Positions 35,308 through 44,047 of a stretch of DNA of 64,000 bases are shown here, piece after piece. A program made the position numbers and the translations under genes. How positions within the stretch are numbered: position 1 is the first letter of the stretch; each line of letters opens with the position of its first letter. This DNA is from Paenibacillaceae bacterium GAS479 (GTDB lineage: Bacteria; Bacillota; Bacilli; Paenibacillales; Paenibacillaceae), in the NCBI GenBank assembly GCA_900105225.1, contig LT629764.1, forward strand, positions 5,104,501-5,168,500, in the 5' to 3' direction. The notes beneath the pieces were generated by a model, which saw only the letters and a program-made list of their open reading frames with translations, had not been told where the DNA came from and ran no database searches.

Positions 35308-36303
35308 ATGAGAGCAGTGCAAATCGGTGTAGGCAGCGAAACGTTCGGAAGAACGTGGCGAAAAGGGTTAATTCAAATCGAAGGTGTCGAGATCGTCGGG
35401 TTAATCGACCCCAATCCGTCCTACTTGAAAGAGTCGCGTGAATTTTTTGGTCTGCCGGAAGAGAGCTGCGCAAGCTGGGCCAGCAAGGAGTTTTACGACC
35501 GGGTCCAGGCTGATTTTATTATCGATTCAACGCCCCATGCGTTCCATTACAAAAATGCGCTTGAGGCGATGAGGTTCGGGTTGAATGTTATCGTCGTCAA
35601 ACCGATGAGCGATAGCTTCGCGACAGCAGACACGATGGTTAATGAAGCGACTCGATTAGGGAAAAAGCTGGTCGTCGCTCAGCAAATCCGCTTTATGGAG
35701 TCGGTGCTGCAGCTACGCAAGCTGATTGGCGACGGCATGATTGGAGATATTGCCTACATTCAGGCGGACAGCTATTTTACGAGACAGGGACCTGTAAGGG
35801 ATAAATGGTACCAGCCGCATCCGCTGCTGCTAGAATGCGCGATCCATCAGTTCGATCTGATTCGCTGGATATCGGGACTAGAGCCCGAATCGGTCATCGC
35901 CGATGCTTGGAATATGCCTTGGAATGAAGAGGTATGGGGGAAAAAGAGTGCGATTGCCTTATTCCACATGAGTAATGGCAGCAGAGCTTTATTCCGCGGG
36001 TTATCCACCGACCAGCCAGGAGAGAGCTATCCCGGACATTGGGAGATTGAGGGAACCAATGGTGTGCTCAGCTTGGTTAAAGGCAATATTTTGCTGAACG
36101 GAAATAGAATCTGGCCCGCTGAAGAGCAGAGCGAAGCCGAGCTCGACATTCTTACCTTGAATGCTGAGGTGCTGAAGGACGCATTGGCTTATTTTGCAGG
36201 CTCCGAAACACCGGTCCTTACAGGGGCGGACAATTTAAAAAGCTTGAAAATGGCTTTTGCTTGCATTGAGTCGTCGGACAAAGGATCTAAAATCCACTTA
36301 TAG
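35308..36303 (+). CDS. Gfo/Idh/MocA-family NAD(P)-dependent oxidoreductase
   Basis: A 331-residue Rossmann-fold dehydrogenase. N-terminal GVGSETFG nucleotide loop; VKP replaces the usual EKP but keeps the Lys; the AIHQFDLIRW segment carries the typical catalytic His. AAGGAG precedes ATG 35308 by 8 bases. In a sulfoquinovose-type operon it might oxidise the sugar, or act like the GH188 NAD-dependent sulfoquinovosidases, which belong to this superfamily. The choice cannot be made from the sequence. Confidence 0.85.
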   Translation: MRAVQIGVGSETFGRTWRKGLIQIEGVEIVGLIDPNPSYLKESREFFGLPEESCASWASKEFYDRVQADFIIDSTPHAFHYKNALEAMRFGLNVIVVKPMSDSFATADTMVNEATRLGKKLVVAQQIRFMESVLQLRKLIGDGMIGDIAYIQADSYFTRQGPVRDKWYQPHPLLLECAIHQFDLIRWISGLEPESVIADAWNMPWNEEVWGKKSAIALFHMSNGSRALFRGLSTDQPGESYPGHWEIEGTNGVLSLVKGNILLNGNRIWPAEEQSEAELDILTLNAEVLKDALAYFAGSETPVLTGADNLKSLKMAFACIESSDKGSKIHL

Positions 36304-36341
36304 CTTATTTGATCCTACTAGATAAGGTTGGAGGGAATAGA

Positions 36342-37463
36342 ATGTCGAATGATCAATCGGGAACCGGACAGAAGATAGCGAACGCCAAGACGGCCGCCGA
36401 ACCCTACAACGTAGCGCCTAGCGATTATGAGGGTTATATGCAGGAAGCGCGCAACCACGACCGCGATTTATGGGAGAACAATGGATGGGGCATTCGCTCG
36501 ATTGAAGGAGAGCATGACACTCTGGTCTGGACTTCGCCTTATCATTTTCGTTCAAGGCCGGAAAAGGGTCCCTTTGCATTCGAGGAAGCAAGCATTTTAC
36601 AGACGATGGTGGTCGACGTTCATTTCACCAAAGAGCAGAAGCAGCAGATGAACGACAATGATTTTCACCTTACAGGCTGGAACGGAGTCGAGGATCTGAG
36701 ACCTGTTGAAGATCTGACTATCCGCAGCGAACAGGATCGGACAGTATGGGAAATCGGCGGTATGACCTACGAGGCTGCACCTCCTGTTTGGAAGGTTCAC
36801 GGCAAAGATCGCAAAATAGAGTACGATTTTACATTTAAGGCGAATGATCCGGCAATCTGGATGACGGACCCGACCAAGAGCGCTGTTGAGATCGGGGACC
36901 GCTGGCACATGATCTATGTGGATGCAGACGGCAAGTTGGTGACGCCGAATAGAACGATACCCGTATCAGGTATGGCATGGCATGAACGGCATGTTCATTT
37001 GTCCACAACCTATGATCCAGCGTCGTTATTGAAGGGCAGAGGGCTCGTTATTCATAATGCCTTTTCACGAGACTTTCAAGTGTTTTTCCTGGCCCGTCCG
37101 GATTTAGGTGTATATCGCGCCAAGGTCATCAGCCCTGGCGGATTGATCGATTTCTACGGAGAGAGCGAGATTCGGATGACGATGGACCGGCACTGGACCG
37201 ATCCGCGAAGCAAATTTGAAATTCCATGCGCCTGGACTATCGAGCTGGAGAACGAACAAGGCAAGCTAAGCTTGAGCGTGACCGGTTTTGCTCGCTCCTA
37301 CTATTTATGGAACAACTTGCGCCGAGGCGTAAATGTGCTGTACTGGTGGCTTGCAGAATCCAATGGAGTATGGACCGACAAGCGAACTGGAACCACGACA
37401 AACCTTACCGACCTGAAACATGTCGTGCATGCGAACCGGGCTTTTTACCATTATTCCAACTAA
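36342..37463 (+). CDS. Orphan 373-residue beta-rich protein in the sulfo-sugar operon
   Basis: I do not recognise the family with confidence. ATG 36342 follows TGGAGGG. After a low-complexity start the chain is rich in Trp, Asp, Arg and His with predicted strands; GMAWHERHVH in the middle and FARSYYLWNN near the end are the most striking motifs, loosely like lipocalin-type AttH/CrtC proteins. No signal peptide or TM segment, so cytoplasmic. It lies between the Gfo/Idh/MocA and enolase-superfamily genes and is probably part of the same pathway; a new enzyme is possible. Confidence 0.75.
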   Translation: MSNDQSGTGQKIANAKTAAEPYNVAPSDYEGYMQEARNHDRDLWENNGWGIRSIEGEHDTLVWTSPYHFRSRPEKGPFAFEEASILQTMVVDVHFTKEQKQQMNDNDFHLTGWNGVEDLRPVEDLTIRSEQDRTVWEIGGMTYEAAPPVWKVHGKDRKIEYDFTFKANDPAIWMTDPTKSAVEIGDRWHMIYVDADGKLVTPNRTIPVSGMAWHERHVHLSTTYDPASLLKGRGLVIHNAFSRDFQVFFLARPDLGVYRAKVISPGGLIDFYGESEIRMTMDRHWTDPRSKFEIPCAWTIELENEQGKLSLSVTGFARSYYLWNNLRRGVNVLYWWLAESNGVWTDKRTGTTTNLTDLKHVVHANRAFYHYSN

Positions 37464-37481
37464 GAAAGGTGGAGTGGAAGT

Positions 37482-38585
37482 ATGAAAGCGATCCTGCGCG
37501 AGGTTAACGTTTATGGCGTCAAGGTGCCTCGGAAGGGAACCTGGTCGCTGCATCGAGGGACCATTCCTACCCACTCGACATTCACTCTAGTAAAGCTAGT
37601 TTCAGAGGATGGAGTGGTAGGGTGGGGAGAGGCGACCATTCCGTTCCCGACTATAAAACCTTTGATCGAGTATTATTTGTCCGATCTGTTAATCGGGCGC
37701 AATGCGCTGGACATCGGTCACATTCATGATGAGATCGACCGTGTAGAAATGATGGTCATGGAGCGAATCGGCTTCTGGAATCCGGCGCGCGCGGCAATCG
37801 ATATTGCGCTCCATGATATGAAGGGCAAATATCTGGGTCTCCCGGTGTCTGCGTTGCTCGGCAGCTCTTATCGCGATCGAATTCCAATGATCAAAAATGT
37901 CGGCATCGGCGACGTGAACAACTCGGTTCAAATTGCCGAGCGTCTTGTCGAAGATGGCTATCGCACAGTGAAAATTCGTGTTGGCGCGGATGAAAAGCTG
38001 GATGTCGCCCGCATTACGGCTCTGCACAACCATCTCGGACCCGACATTCCCATCCGGGCCGATGCCAATCAGGCTTGGAATTTGAAACAAGCGGTCTCCA
38101 TTATTAAGCGGATGGAGGTCAATGGCCTGGAAAGCATTGAGCAGCCGCTCAAGCGTTGGGATATTAACGGCGCACGCGAACTAATGTCGCTTATAGAAGC
38201 GCCGATCATGGCCGATGAGGGCTTCTGGACGTTGGATGAAGCGATGGCGCTTATGCAGAACAGAGCTGTTAATATTTTACACCTGTACTTATCCAAATGT
38301 GGCGGGTTATATCCAGCGATGCAAATCGTTAATGCAGCCCGCGCTTTTGATGTTGACGTTACGCTTGGCGAACGGCTACCGCTCGGCATTTGCGAAGCAG
38401 CGGATGCGCATTTTGCCGCTGTTCTGCCGAAGCTGCGCTATCCTTGCGCGATCTCTTACGATCTCAACGAGGACGATCTGCTCACCAGTTCTTTGCAAAG
38501 ATCGGCCGGTTGTCTCCATGTTCCGGAAGGGATTGGGCTCGGAATTGAGGTCGACGAGCATAAAGTTTCCTTTTACTCGGAGTAA
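37482..38585 (+). CDS. Enolase-superfamily (MLE subgroup-like) enzyme, candidate sugar-acid dehydratase
   Basis: A 367-residue enzyme with capping domain and modified TIM barrel. Active-site residues: K164-x-R166 in VKIRVG, metal ligands D194 (RADAN), E220 (SIEQP) and D245 (MADEG), and K272 in LSKCGG. The KxR plus late Lys places it near the muconate-lactonising subgroup; KxK is more usual. It is the only dehydratase candidate in the operon, so it may dehydrate 6-deoxy-6-sulfogluconate, a step done by an IlvD/Edd-type enzyme in the known sulfo-ED pathway. Epimerase or cycloisomerase activity remains possible. Confidence 0.83.
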   Translation: MKAILREVNVYGVKVPRKGTWSLHRGTIPTHSTFTLVKLVSEDGVVGWGEATIPFPTIKPLIEYYLSDLLIGRNALDIGHIHDEIDRVEMMVMERIGFWNPARAAIDIALHDMKGKYLGLPVSALLGSSYRDRIPMIKNVGIGDVNNSVQIAERLVEDGYRTVKIRVGADEKLDVARITALHNHLGPDIPIRADANQAWNLKQAVSIIKRMEVNGLESIEQPLKRWDINGARELMSLIEAPIMADEGFWTLDEAMALMQNRAVNILHLYLSKCGGLYPAMQIVNAARAFDVDVTLGERLPLGICEAADAHFAAVLPKLRYPCAISYDLNEDDLLTSSLQRSAGCLHVPEGIGLGIEVDEHKVSFYSE

Positions 38586-38642
38586 TTAACTCACCATGTG
38601 CTACTAAGGGTTCATCGGGAAAACGGGAGGGGAGGAATTCCT

Positions 38643-39749
38643 TTGGGGGTAGGAGATACAAATGCTTCCAGCCATGCTGAGACTGCTGAGCCAGGCAAAA
38701 CCGATGCGGGGGCAAGCTGTGAAACGACGGATTCATATGGCTGCAAAGCGCTGCGACTGCAGTCGAATGGTTATGAGGCGACTATTCTTCCCGAGCGGGG
38801 CGGTAATTTAATCTCGTTTGGCCTGAGGCAATATCGCTTCCTTCGTTCCCCTCGTCCCGATCAGGAGGTGGAATTTAACGAGAAGCCGTCTCGTTACGGC
38901 ACTCCCGTCTTGTTTCCGCCCAATCGTATCGATGGGGGAGTATTCCAAGCCGCTGGCAAAACGTATCGATTTCCGATTAACGAGCAGTCTCTCGGCAATC
39001 ACATCCATGGGCTATTTGTACGCCAGCCATGGCTCATTCTTAATAGCGGCACGAATGGGGATGAAGCGTACGCAGAAATCGGCCAGTTAGTGGATGAATT
39101 TCACCCCGTTTATGCTCAGTTTCCACATCAATTCGAGTTCCGCATTCGTTACTCGCTATCGGCAGCCGGCCTATTGCAGCAGGTGAGTATTGTGAATACC
39201 GGGGCCGATCCCTTGCCCTGCATGTTGGGCTTTCATACGGCATTTCAGGTCCCCTTTTCCCCAGAAGGAAAAGGGGAGGATTACAACTTGAACGTTACGC
39301 TCGGCGAGCGTTGGGAAACCGATGAGCGAATGCTGCCAACGGGAAAACGGCTGCCTTTAGACGGTGAGGACCTACTCATTGCAGGTAGTGGAACATCTCC
39401 ATTCGCCAGGGAATGGGCCGATTATTATACGGCGAAAGCTCGGGCTAACAGCGAAGGAATCCCCGTCAACTTGATGGAGCTGACGGATCGGAAGCTCAAG
39501 ATCAAGCTCATCTATGAGGTAGGTCAGCCTTATGGGCATTGGGTGTTATGGAACGATTCGGCAGCAGGGGATTTCATATGTGTCGAGCCGCAAACCTGTG
39601 CAGTCAACGCAGCGAATCTGAACCTTCCGGCAGAGGAGAGTGGACTTATCATGCTGCAGCCAGGTGCAGTATGGGAGGCGACATGCAGGCTGTACGCTGA
39701 ATTCGATAGAGAGGAGGACAAGGCGGATGGCGGAAGATTTGCGAGATAA
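38643..39749 (+). CDS. Aldose 1-epimerase (mutarotase) family protein
   Basis: About 368 residues of a GalM-like beta-sandwich enzyme. NHIHGLFVRQPW holds the active-site His/Arg segment, GFHTAFQVPF the second His and CVEPQT the base Glu. TTG 38643 follows GGGAGGGGAGG by 6 bases; an earlier ATG (38598) has no site. Known sulfoquinovose clusters usually carry a mutarotase that interconverts alpha- and beta-SQ, so it fits the proposed pathway. The next gene starts inside its last 23 bases. Confidence 0.82.
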   Translation: MGVGDTNASSHAETAEPGKTDAGASCETTDSYGCKALRLQSNGYEATILPERGGNLISFGLRQYRFLRSPRPDQEVEFNEKPSRYGTPVLFPPNRIDGGVFQAAGKTYRFPINEQSLGNHIHGLFVRQPWLILNSGTNGDEAYAEIGQLVDEFHPVYAQFPHQFEFRIRYSLSAAGLLQQVSIVNTGADPLPCMLGFHTAFQVPFSPEGKGEDYNLNVTLGERWETDERMLPTGKRLPLDGEDLLIAGSGTSPFAREWADYYTAKARANSEGIPVNLMELTDRKLKIKLIYEVGQPYGHWVLWNDSAAGDFICVEPQTCAVNAANLNLPAEESGLIMLQPGAVWEATCRLYAEFDREEDKADGGRFAR

Positions 39750-40539
39750 AGTCGTGATGGTGACAGGCTCGGCCAAAAGCATCGGCAAAGGCATAGCACT
39801 GGAATTCGCTGGTCACGGCTGTAAGCTGATCATTGCCGACAAGGATGAATCCGCCGGTGAAGCGACCGCAGCGCAGATCAGGGCTGGCGGGGGATCGGCG
39901 CAATTCATTCATATGGATTTGACCTCTTCCGAGGGGATCGTCATGGCAATTGAGCGTGCTGAAGCCGACTATGGCGCCATCGACACACTGGTCAATAACG
40001 CAGCGATCGTTGAGCCGCTCAAGCCTTTTCTGGAGCTATCGGTGGAGGAGTGGGACTATGTGATGCGCGCCAACGTAACCGGCACGTTCCTGCTCAGTCA
40101 AGCCGCGGCCAGACTGATGGTCCGTCAGGGCAACGGAGGAACCATTCTCAACCTGCTTGCCATCCAGACGGAAAGCCCGTTGCCCGGTTATGCGGCGTAC
40201 TGCACGAGCAAAGGGGGGTTAGAAGTATTGACCCGGTCGATGGCGGTTGAGCTGGCTCCATATCAAATCCGGGTAAATGGGATTTCACTCGGTGCGGTTT
40301 ATGCGGACTCGGTCCGGCGTAATCTGCCCCAGGATCAGTATCCGCCGGGGCAGGATGACTTTGAACAAGTGCCCCCTGAGCTGGATGCGTCTTCCGGTAC
40401 ATTAGTCGGCAGGCTTGGCAGACCATCCGATGCCGGCAAGCTGGCCGTATTCCTCGCTTCATCCGCCGCAAGCTTCTTGACCGGTGCTGTGTATAAAGCG
40501 GATGGTGGCCGATTGCTTAACAGGAGGCTGGTCACATGA
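39727..40539 (+). CDS. SDR-family dehydrogenase (candidate sulfoquinovose dehydrogenase)
   Basis: A 270-residue classical short-chain dehydrogenase. TGSAKSIGKG (13-22) binds nucleotide, Asp38 favours NAD, NNAA (90-93) is present, and catalytic Tyr158 and Lys162 lie in YCTSK. The catalytic Ser expected near residue 145 appears to be Ala, which is unusual; T148 or S150 could substitute. ATG 39727 follows GAGGAGG and overlaps the previous gene. The Pseudomonas putida SQ dehydrogenase is also an SDR, so it may oxidise the sugar at C1 to the lactone. Confidence 0.85.
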   Translation: MAEDLRDKVVMVTGSAKSIGKGIALEFAGHGCKLIIADKDESAGEATAAQIRAGGGSAQFIHMDLTSSEGIVMAIERAEADYGAIDTLVNNAAIVEPLKPFLELSVEEWDYVMRANVTGTFLLSQAAARLMVRQGNGGTILNLLAIQTESPLPGYAAYCTSKGGLEVLTRSMAVELAPYQIRVNGISLGAVYADSVRRNLPQDQYPPGQDDFEQVPPELDASSGTLVGRLGRPSDAGKLAVFLASSAASFLTGAVYKADGGRLLNRRLVT

Positions 40540-41504
40540 GTTTAGCTGTCAAAGGACTGCACCGAATTCCATGTTTGATCGGCGGTAATAAACCGCTTTA
40601 TCAGCATGTGCTGGAGGGTGAGGATACGGTCGTATGGATCGATACAGGCATCGCCTCGACGCCGCAGCAGGAGATGATCCCTTATTGGCAAAGTCATGCC
40701 AGCTCGGACGAAGCGGGGCAGAAAAAACAGCTGCTTGTCATCACACATGCAGATGTTGATCATTTTGGCGGTTACGCGCAAATGAAGCAATGGCTGCCGC
40801 AATTGAGCTCGATGGCACATCGCGCCGATGTTGCCTGGATTGCCGATCCCGAACGGATTATAACCGAGCGGTACAATATGCACGCGGCAGACGGACTCCA
40901 ATTAACAACAGAGCGGATCGATCAGTTGAAGGAACGCGGCGGCGGTGGCGGACGGATCGATATGAGCCTAGCCGGCGGAGAAACGATTCAGCTTGGAGAG
41001 GCGGGGGAATGGCAATTGCTCCATACGCCCGGTCATACTCCCGGGCATCTCATTCTTTGGGAGCAGAGCTCCCGAACCGCGGTCATTGGCGATGCTGTGC
41101 TTGGCTGCGGGCTACTGAATACAGCAGGAGAGTTGGTTGCTCCACCACCTTATTATGATTGTGGCAGCTACAGGGACACGATCCAGCTCCTCCGTTCCTT
41201 GCAACCGGATGTTGTGTACAGCTCCCACTTCCCAGTTATGGAAGCTGCAGCTTTTCAACGTTTTCTGGATGAAAGCTTGGAAATGACGAGGCAGCTAGAA
41301 CATGTTCTAGTGTTGCTTCCCAAAGGACGAAGCTACACGCTCGGAGAGTTATGCCTGGAAGCGGGAACACAACTCGGTTATTGGCCTGAGTCGGCCTGGA
41401 ACGGGTTATGCGATCCATTATCCGCGCATTTGCTGGAGAAATCTCGCGAGGGTAGTGTGCGTTCGTCGTTTGACGAGGGGCTGCGACTGTATTCTTTTAA
41501 CTGA
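40536..41504 (+). CDS. Metallo-beta-lactamase-fold hydrolase (candidate lactonase)
   Basis: A 322-residue MBL-fold protein. Metal motif HxDxDH is seen as THADVDH (H71, D73, D75, H76), with the later His in HTPGHTPGH, Asp in VIGDAVLG and His in YSSHFPV. It overlaps the SDR stop by four bases, so the two are co-translated. Many MBL enzymes hydrolyse lactones or thioesters; after a sugar dehydrogenase, hydrolysis of the sulfogluconolactone is a sensible guess. Known sulfo-ED lactonases are SMP-30-like, so this would be a different family. Confidence 0.85.
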   Translation: MSLAVKGLHRIPCLIGGNKPLYQHVLEGEDTVVWIDTGIASTPQQEMIPYWQSHASSDEAGQKKQLLVITHADVDHFGGYAQMKQWLPQLSSMAHRADVAWIADPERIITERYNMHAADGLQLTTERIDQLKERGGGGGRIDMSLAGGETIQLGEAGEWQLLHTPGHTPGHLILWEQSSRTAVIGDAVLGCGLLNTAGELVAPPPYYDCGSYRDTIQLLRSLQPDVVYSSHFPVMEAAAFQRFLDESLEMTRQLEHVLVLLPKGRSYTLGELCLEAGTQLGYWPESAWNGLCDPLSAHLLEKSREGSVRSSFDEGLRLYSFN

Positions 41505-41523
41505 AGCGAGGAGGGTGATCACT

Positions 41524-42987
41524 ATGAACGAGGCCTCCAAGATGGAGGGGCGCATGTACATGAATGGTGAATGGGTCCCATCCATCCGTTCAAGCGTAAG
41601 AGATGTCCTCAATCCGGCCACCGGGAGTGTAGTGGGTACAATTCCGGCTGCAACCCGCGAAGACGCCGCACGGGCAGTTGACTATGCGCATGATGCTTTC
41701 CAAACCTGGTCCCGAATGCCGGCTCCTAGTCGTGCGGCTCTAATCATTATCGCTGGCGAAAAAATAAAACAACGGAAACATGAGATTGCCGAAATTTTAA
41801 CGTTAGAGCAGGGGAAACCGCTTGCCGAGTCCATCGGTGAAGTCATGATTGCCGCGGATTATTTGATCTGGTACGGGCAGGAAGCACGGAGAATTTACGG
41901 AGAAACGATCCCGGCATCCGCTGAAGATAAACGAATTATCGTCATCCGTCAGCCAGTTGGAGTCGTCGGAGCGATTACGCCGTGGAATTTCCCCGCTTCC
42001 ATGATTGCCCGCAAGATCGGCCCCGCGTTGGCGGCTGGCTGCACAGTCGTGTTGAAACCTGCGGACGCCACGCCATTAACTGCGGTTAAGCTGATGGAGG
42101 TATTTCATGAATGCGGATTTCCTCCTGGGGTTATCAATTTGGTCACGGGAAAAGGCAGTGTGGTCGGCGCGGAATGGTTAGCCAACAAAAAAGTGAGCAA
42201 AATTGCGTTTACCGGTTCGACCGAGGTCGGCAAGCTTTTGCTGCAAGATGCGGCTTCTCAAGTTAAACGGATGACGATGGAGCTTGGCGGTCACGCGCCG
42301 TTTATCGTTTTTGACGATGCCAATCTGGACGAAGCGGTGGAAGCCTGCCTAGTTAGCAAATACCGTAATGCAGGGCAGACATGCATATGCGCCAACCGCG
42401 TTTATGTGCAAGCGGGGATAATTGAAGCGTTTACGGTCAAATTGCTCGAGAAAGTCAAGCAACTGAAAATTGGCGATGGTATGGAACCGGGAGTCGAGAT
42501 CGGCCCGCTCATTAATGAAGAAGCCAGATCCAAGGTACTTCAACAGGTCGAGGATGCATTGGGCAAAGGGGCTAGATTGCTGCATGGCGGCAAGAGCTGG
42601 GAGCCTGATAATTCCACTTTGTCATACGGAGCGTTTGTCGAGCCTACCCTGCTTACCGATGTCGATGAGTCGATGGCCATTTGCAGGGAAGAAACGTTCG
42701 GGCCAATTGCTCCGCTTATCACATTCCGCACGGAAGAAGAAGTTCTCGCCAAAGCGAACTCATTGGAGTTCGGATTGGCGGCGTATGCTTTTACGCAAGA
42801 TCTCGGGCGCTCGATCCGCATATCAGAAGGCTTGCAATATGGGATCGTTGGTATCAACGATGCGCTCCCTACGGTCGTTCAAGCTCCATTTGGCGGGTGG
42901 AAGGAAAGCGGGCTAGGCAGCGAAGGCGGCAGACAGGGCCTGGATGGGTTCTTGGAAACAAAGTATATATCCATAAAAATGGTTTAA
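41524..42987 (+). CDS. Aldehyde dehydrogenase, SSADH-like (candidate sulfolactaldehyde dehydrogenase)
   Basis: A 487-residue NAD(P)-dependent aldehyde dehydrogenase. Asn155 in PWNFP, Glu253 in MELGG and catalytic Cys287 in GQTCIC are intact; the length and KPADATP region resemble succinate-semialdehyde dehydrogenases. ATG 41524 follows GAGGAGGGTG. In the known sulfo-ED and sulfo-TAL pathways a related enzyme oxidises sulfolactaldehyde to sulfolactate. The sulfolactate-breaking genes start directly downstream. Alpha-ketoglutarate semialdehyde dehydrogenase is the main alternative. Confidence 0.88.
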   Translation: MNEASKMEGRMYMNGEWVPSIRSSVRDVLNPATGSVVGTIPAATREDAARAVDYAHDAFQTWSRMPAPSRAALIIIAGEKIKQRKHEIAEILTLEQGKPLAESIGEVMIAADYLIWYGQEARRIYGETIPASAEDKRIIVIRQPVGVVGAITPWNFPASMIARKIGPALAAGCTVVLKPADATPLTAVKLMEVFHECGFPPGVINLVTGKGSVVGAEWLANKKVSKIAFTGSTEVGKLLLQDAASQVKRMTMELGGHAPFIVFDDANLDEAVEACLVSKYRNAGQTCICANRVYVQAGIIEAFTVKLLEKVKQLKIGDGMEPGVEIGPLINEEARSKVLQQVEDALGKGARLLHGGKSWEPDNSTLSYGAFVEPTLLTDVDESMAICREETFGPIAPLITFRTEEEVLAKANSLEFGLAAYAFTQDLGRSIRISEGLQYGIVGINDALPTVVQAPFGGWKESGLGSEGGRQGLDGFLETKYISIKMV

Positions 42988-42994
42988 TCTTGTG

Positions 42995-43726
42995 ATGGAA
43001 GCATGGATCATATGGGGCGGTTTGTTAATCGGCGGTTTTTTGCAGGGTTCGGCAGGGTTTGGAGTTGGGTTGTTCGCAGCTGGCATCCTAACCGCTTTTC
43101 TCTCGGTCAAAGACAGCACGTTAATCATATTGGCGCTTACGATCGTCATGTCTTCCTATGTGCTTCTAACTTCATGGCGATATATTCGCTGGAACATGAT
43201 GGTTTGGGTTTTATGCGGGACGGCCGTAGGCAGAGTAGCAGCCTATTACTTTATTCATTATCGGGGTGAAACAGCGGCAGCCAAGCAATGGCTTGGTTAT
43301 ATGCTGATTGCAGTTGTTGTTTACCTTTCCATTCGTCCGAAGATCGAAAACAAATTCCAGCGTTTCATGAAATGGAACGGGACGGCAGTCGGAATCGGAG
43401 CGGTCGGAGGTTTTGTTGGAGGGGCATTTGCAATCGGCGGGCCCATATATGCGCTCTATTTTATCCATCTGTTTCAAGAAAAAAAGGATTATAATGCTAC
43501 GCTGCAGGCGGTCTTTATCCTGTCCAATCTGTTCACACTTGGCTTGCATGGATGGAGCGGGGATATTAGCCAATTGTTTTGGTTTTATACGATGACAGGG
43601 GTTGTACCTGTTCTTGTCGGAGTCATCCTTGGCAGCCTGCTGTTTAATCGCATGTCACGGGCTGCCATACAAAAATGGGCCTATCTTATCGTTGCGCTGT
43701 CGGCAATTCGCCTAATTGTGGGATAG
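42995..43726 (+). CDS. TauE/SafE-family anion (sulfite) exporter
   Basis: A 243-residue membrane protein with about seven to eight hydrophobic segments and two glycine-rich motifs (FLQGSAGFGVGL and GFVGGAFAIGG), the two-fold repeat typical of TauE/SafE. GTG 42992 is an alternative start. Such proteins export sulfite, sulfoacetate or other organosulfur anions in sulfonate degraders. Position between the aldehyde dehydrogenase and the sulfo-lyase genes suggests removal of toxic sulfite. Confidence 0.85.
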   Translation: MEAWIIWGGLLIGGFLQGSAGFGVGLFAAGILTAFLSVKDSTLIILALTIVMSSYVLLTSWRYIRWNMMVWVLCGTAVGRVAAYYFIHYRGETAAAKQWLGYMLIAVVVYLSIRPKIENKFQRFMKWNGTAVGIGAVGGFVGGAFAIGGPIYALYFIHLFQEKKDYNATLQAVFILSNLFTLGLHGWSGDISQLFWFYTMTGVVPVLVGVILGSLLFNRMSRAAIQKWAYLIVALSAIRLIVG

Positions 43727-43764
43727 AAATATTTAAAAAAAATGAGTTATAGGAGGTTATCACT

Positions 43765-44043
43765 GTGCACAAGTTTTTGATTCATAAACAAGGCGATCAT
43801 GTTGGAGTAGCCACCTCGGATATCGAGGCGGGCGAGACGGTAATCGGCGTGTACATGGATGATGATTCAACGATTGAAGCGGTAGCGGCAAGTCCGATTC
43901 CGCTTGGCCACAAGATAGCGGTGTCGGATATCGATAAGGACGGGCATGTCATTGAGTATGGATTGCCAATTGGTTTCGCACCGGATGGCTTTAAATTCGG
44001 CGATTACGTCCATACCCACAATATCAAAACATTGAGGTGGTAG
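43765..44043 (+). CDS. suyA: SAF-domain small subunit, (2R)-sulfolactate sulfo-lyase alpha (SuyA-like)
   Basis: A 92-residue SAF-domain protein equal to the N-terminal part of UxaA/GarD-family dehydratases. It starts with GTG 43765 after [29 protein letters not shown] and the PLGHKIAV segment are typical. A separate small subunit of this size followed by a 384-residue large subunit is the SuyA/SuyB layout; altronate and galactarate dehydratases are usually one chain of about 500 residues. The enzyme would cleave (R)-sulfolactate to pyruvate and sulfite. Confidence 0.68.
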   Translation: MHKFLIHKQGDHVGVATSDIEAGETVIGVYMDDDSTIEAVAASPIPLGHKIAVSDIDKDGHVIEYGLPIGFAPDGFKFGDYVHTHNIKTLRW

Positions 44044-44047
44044 AGCG

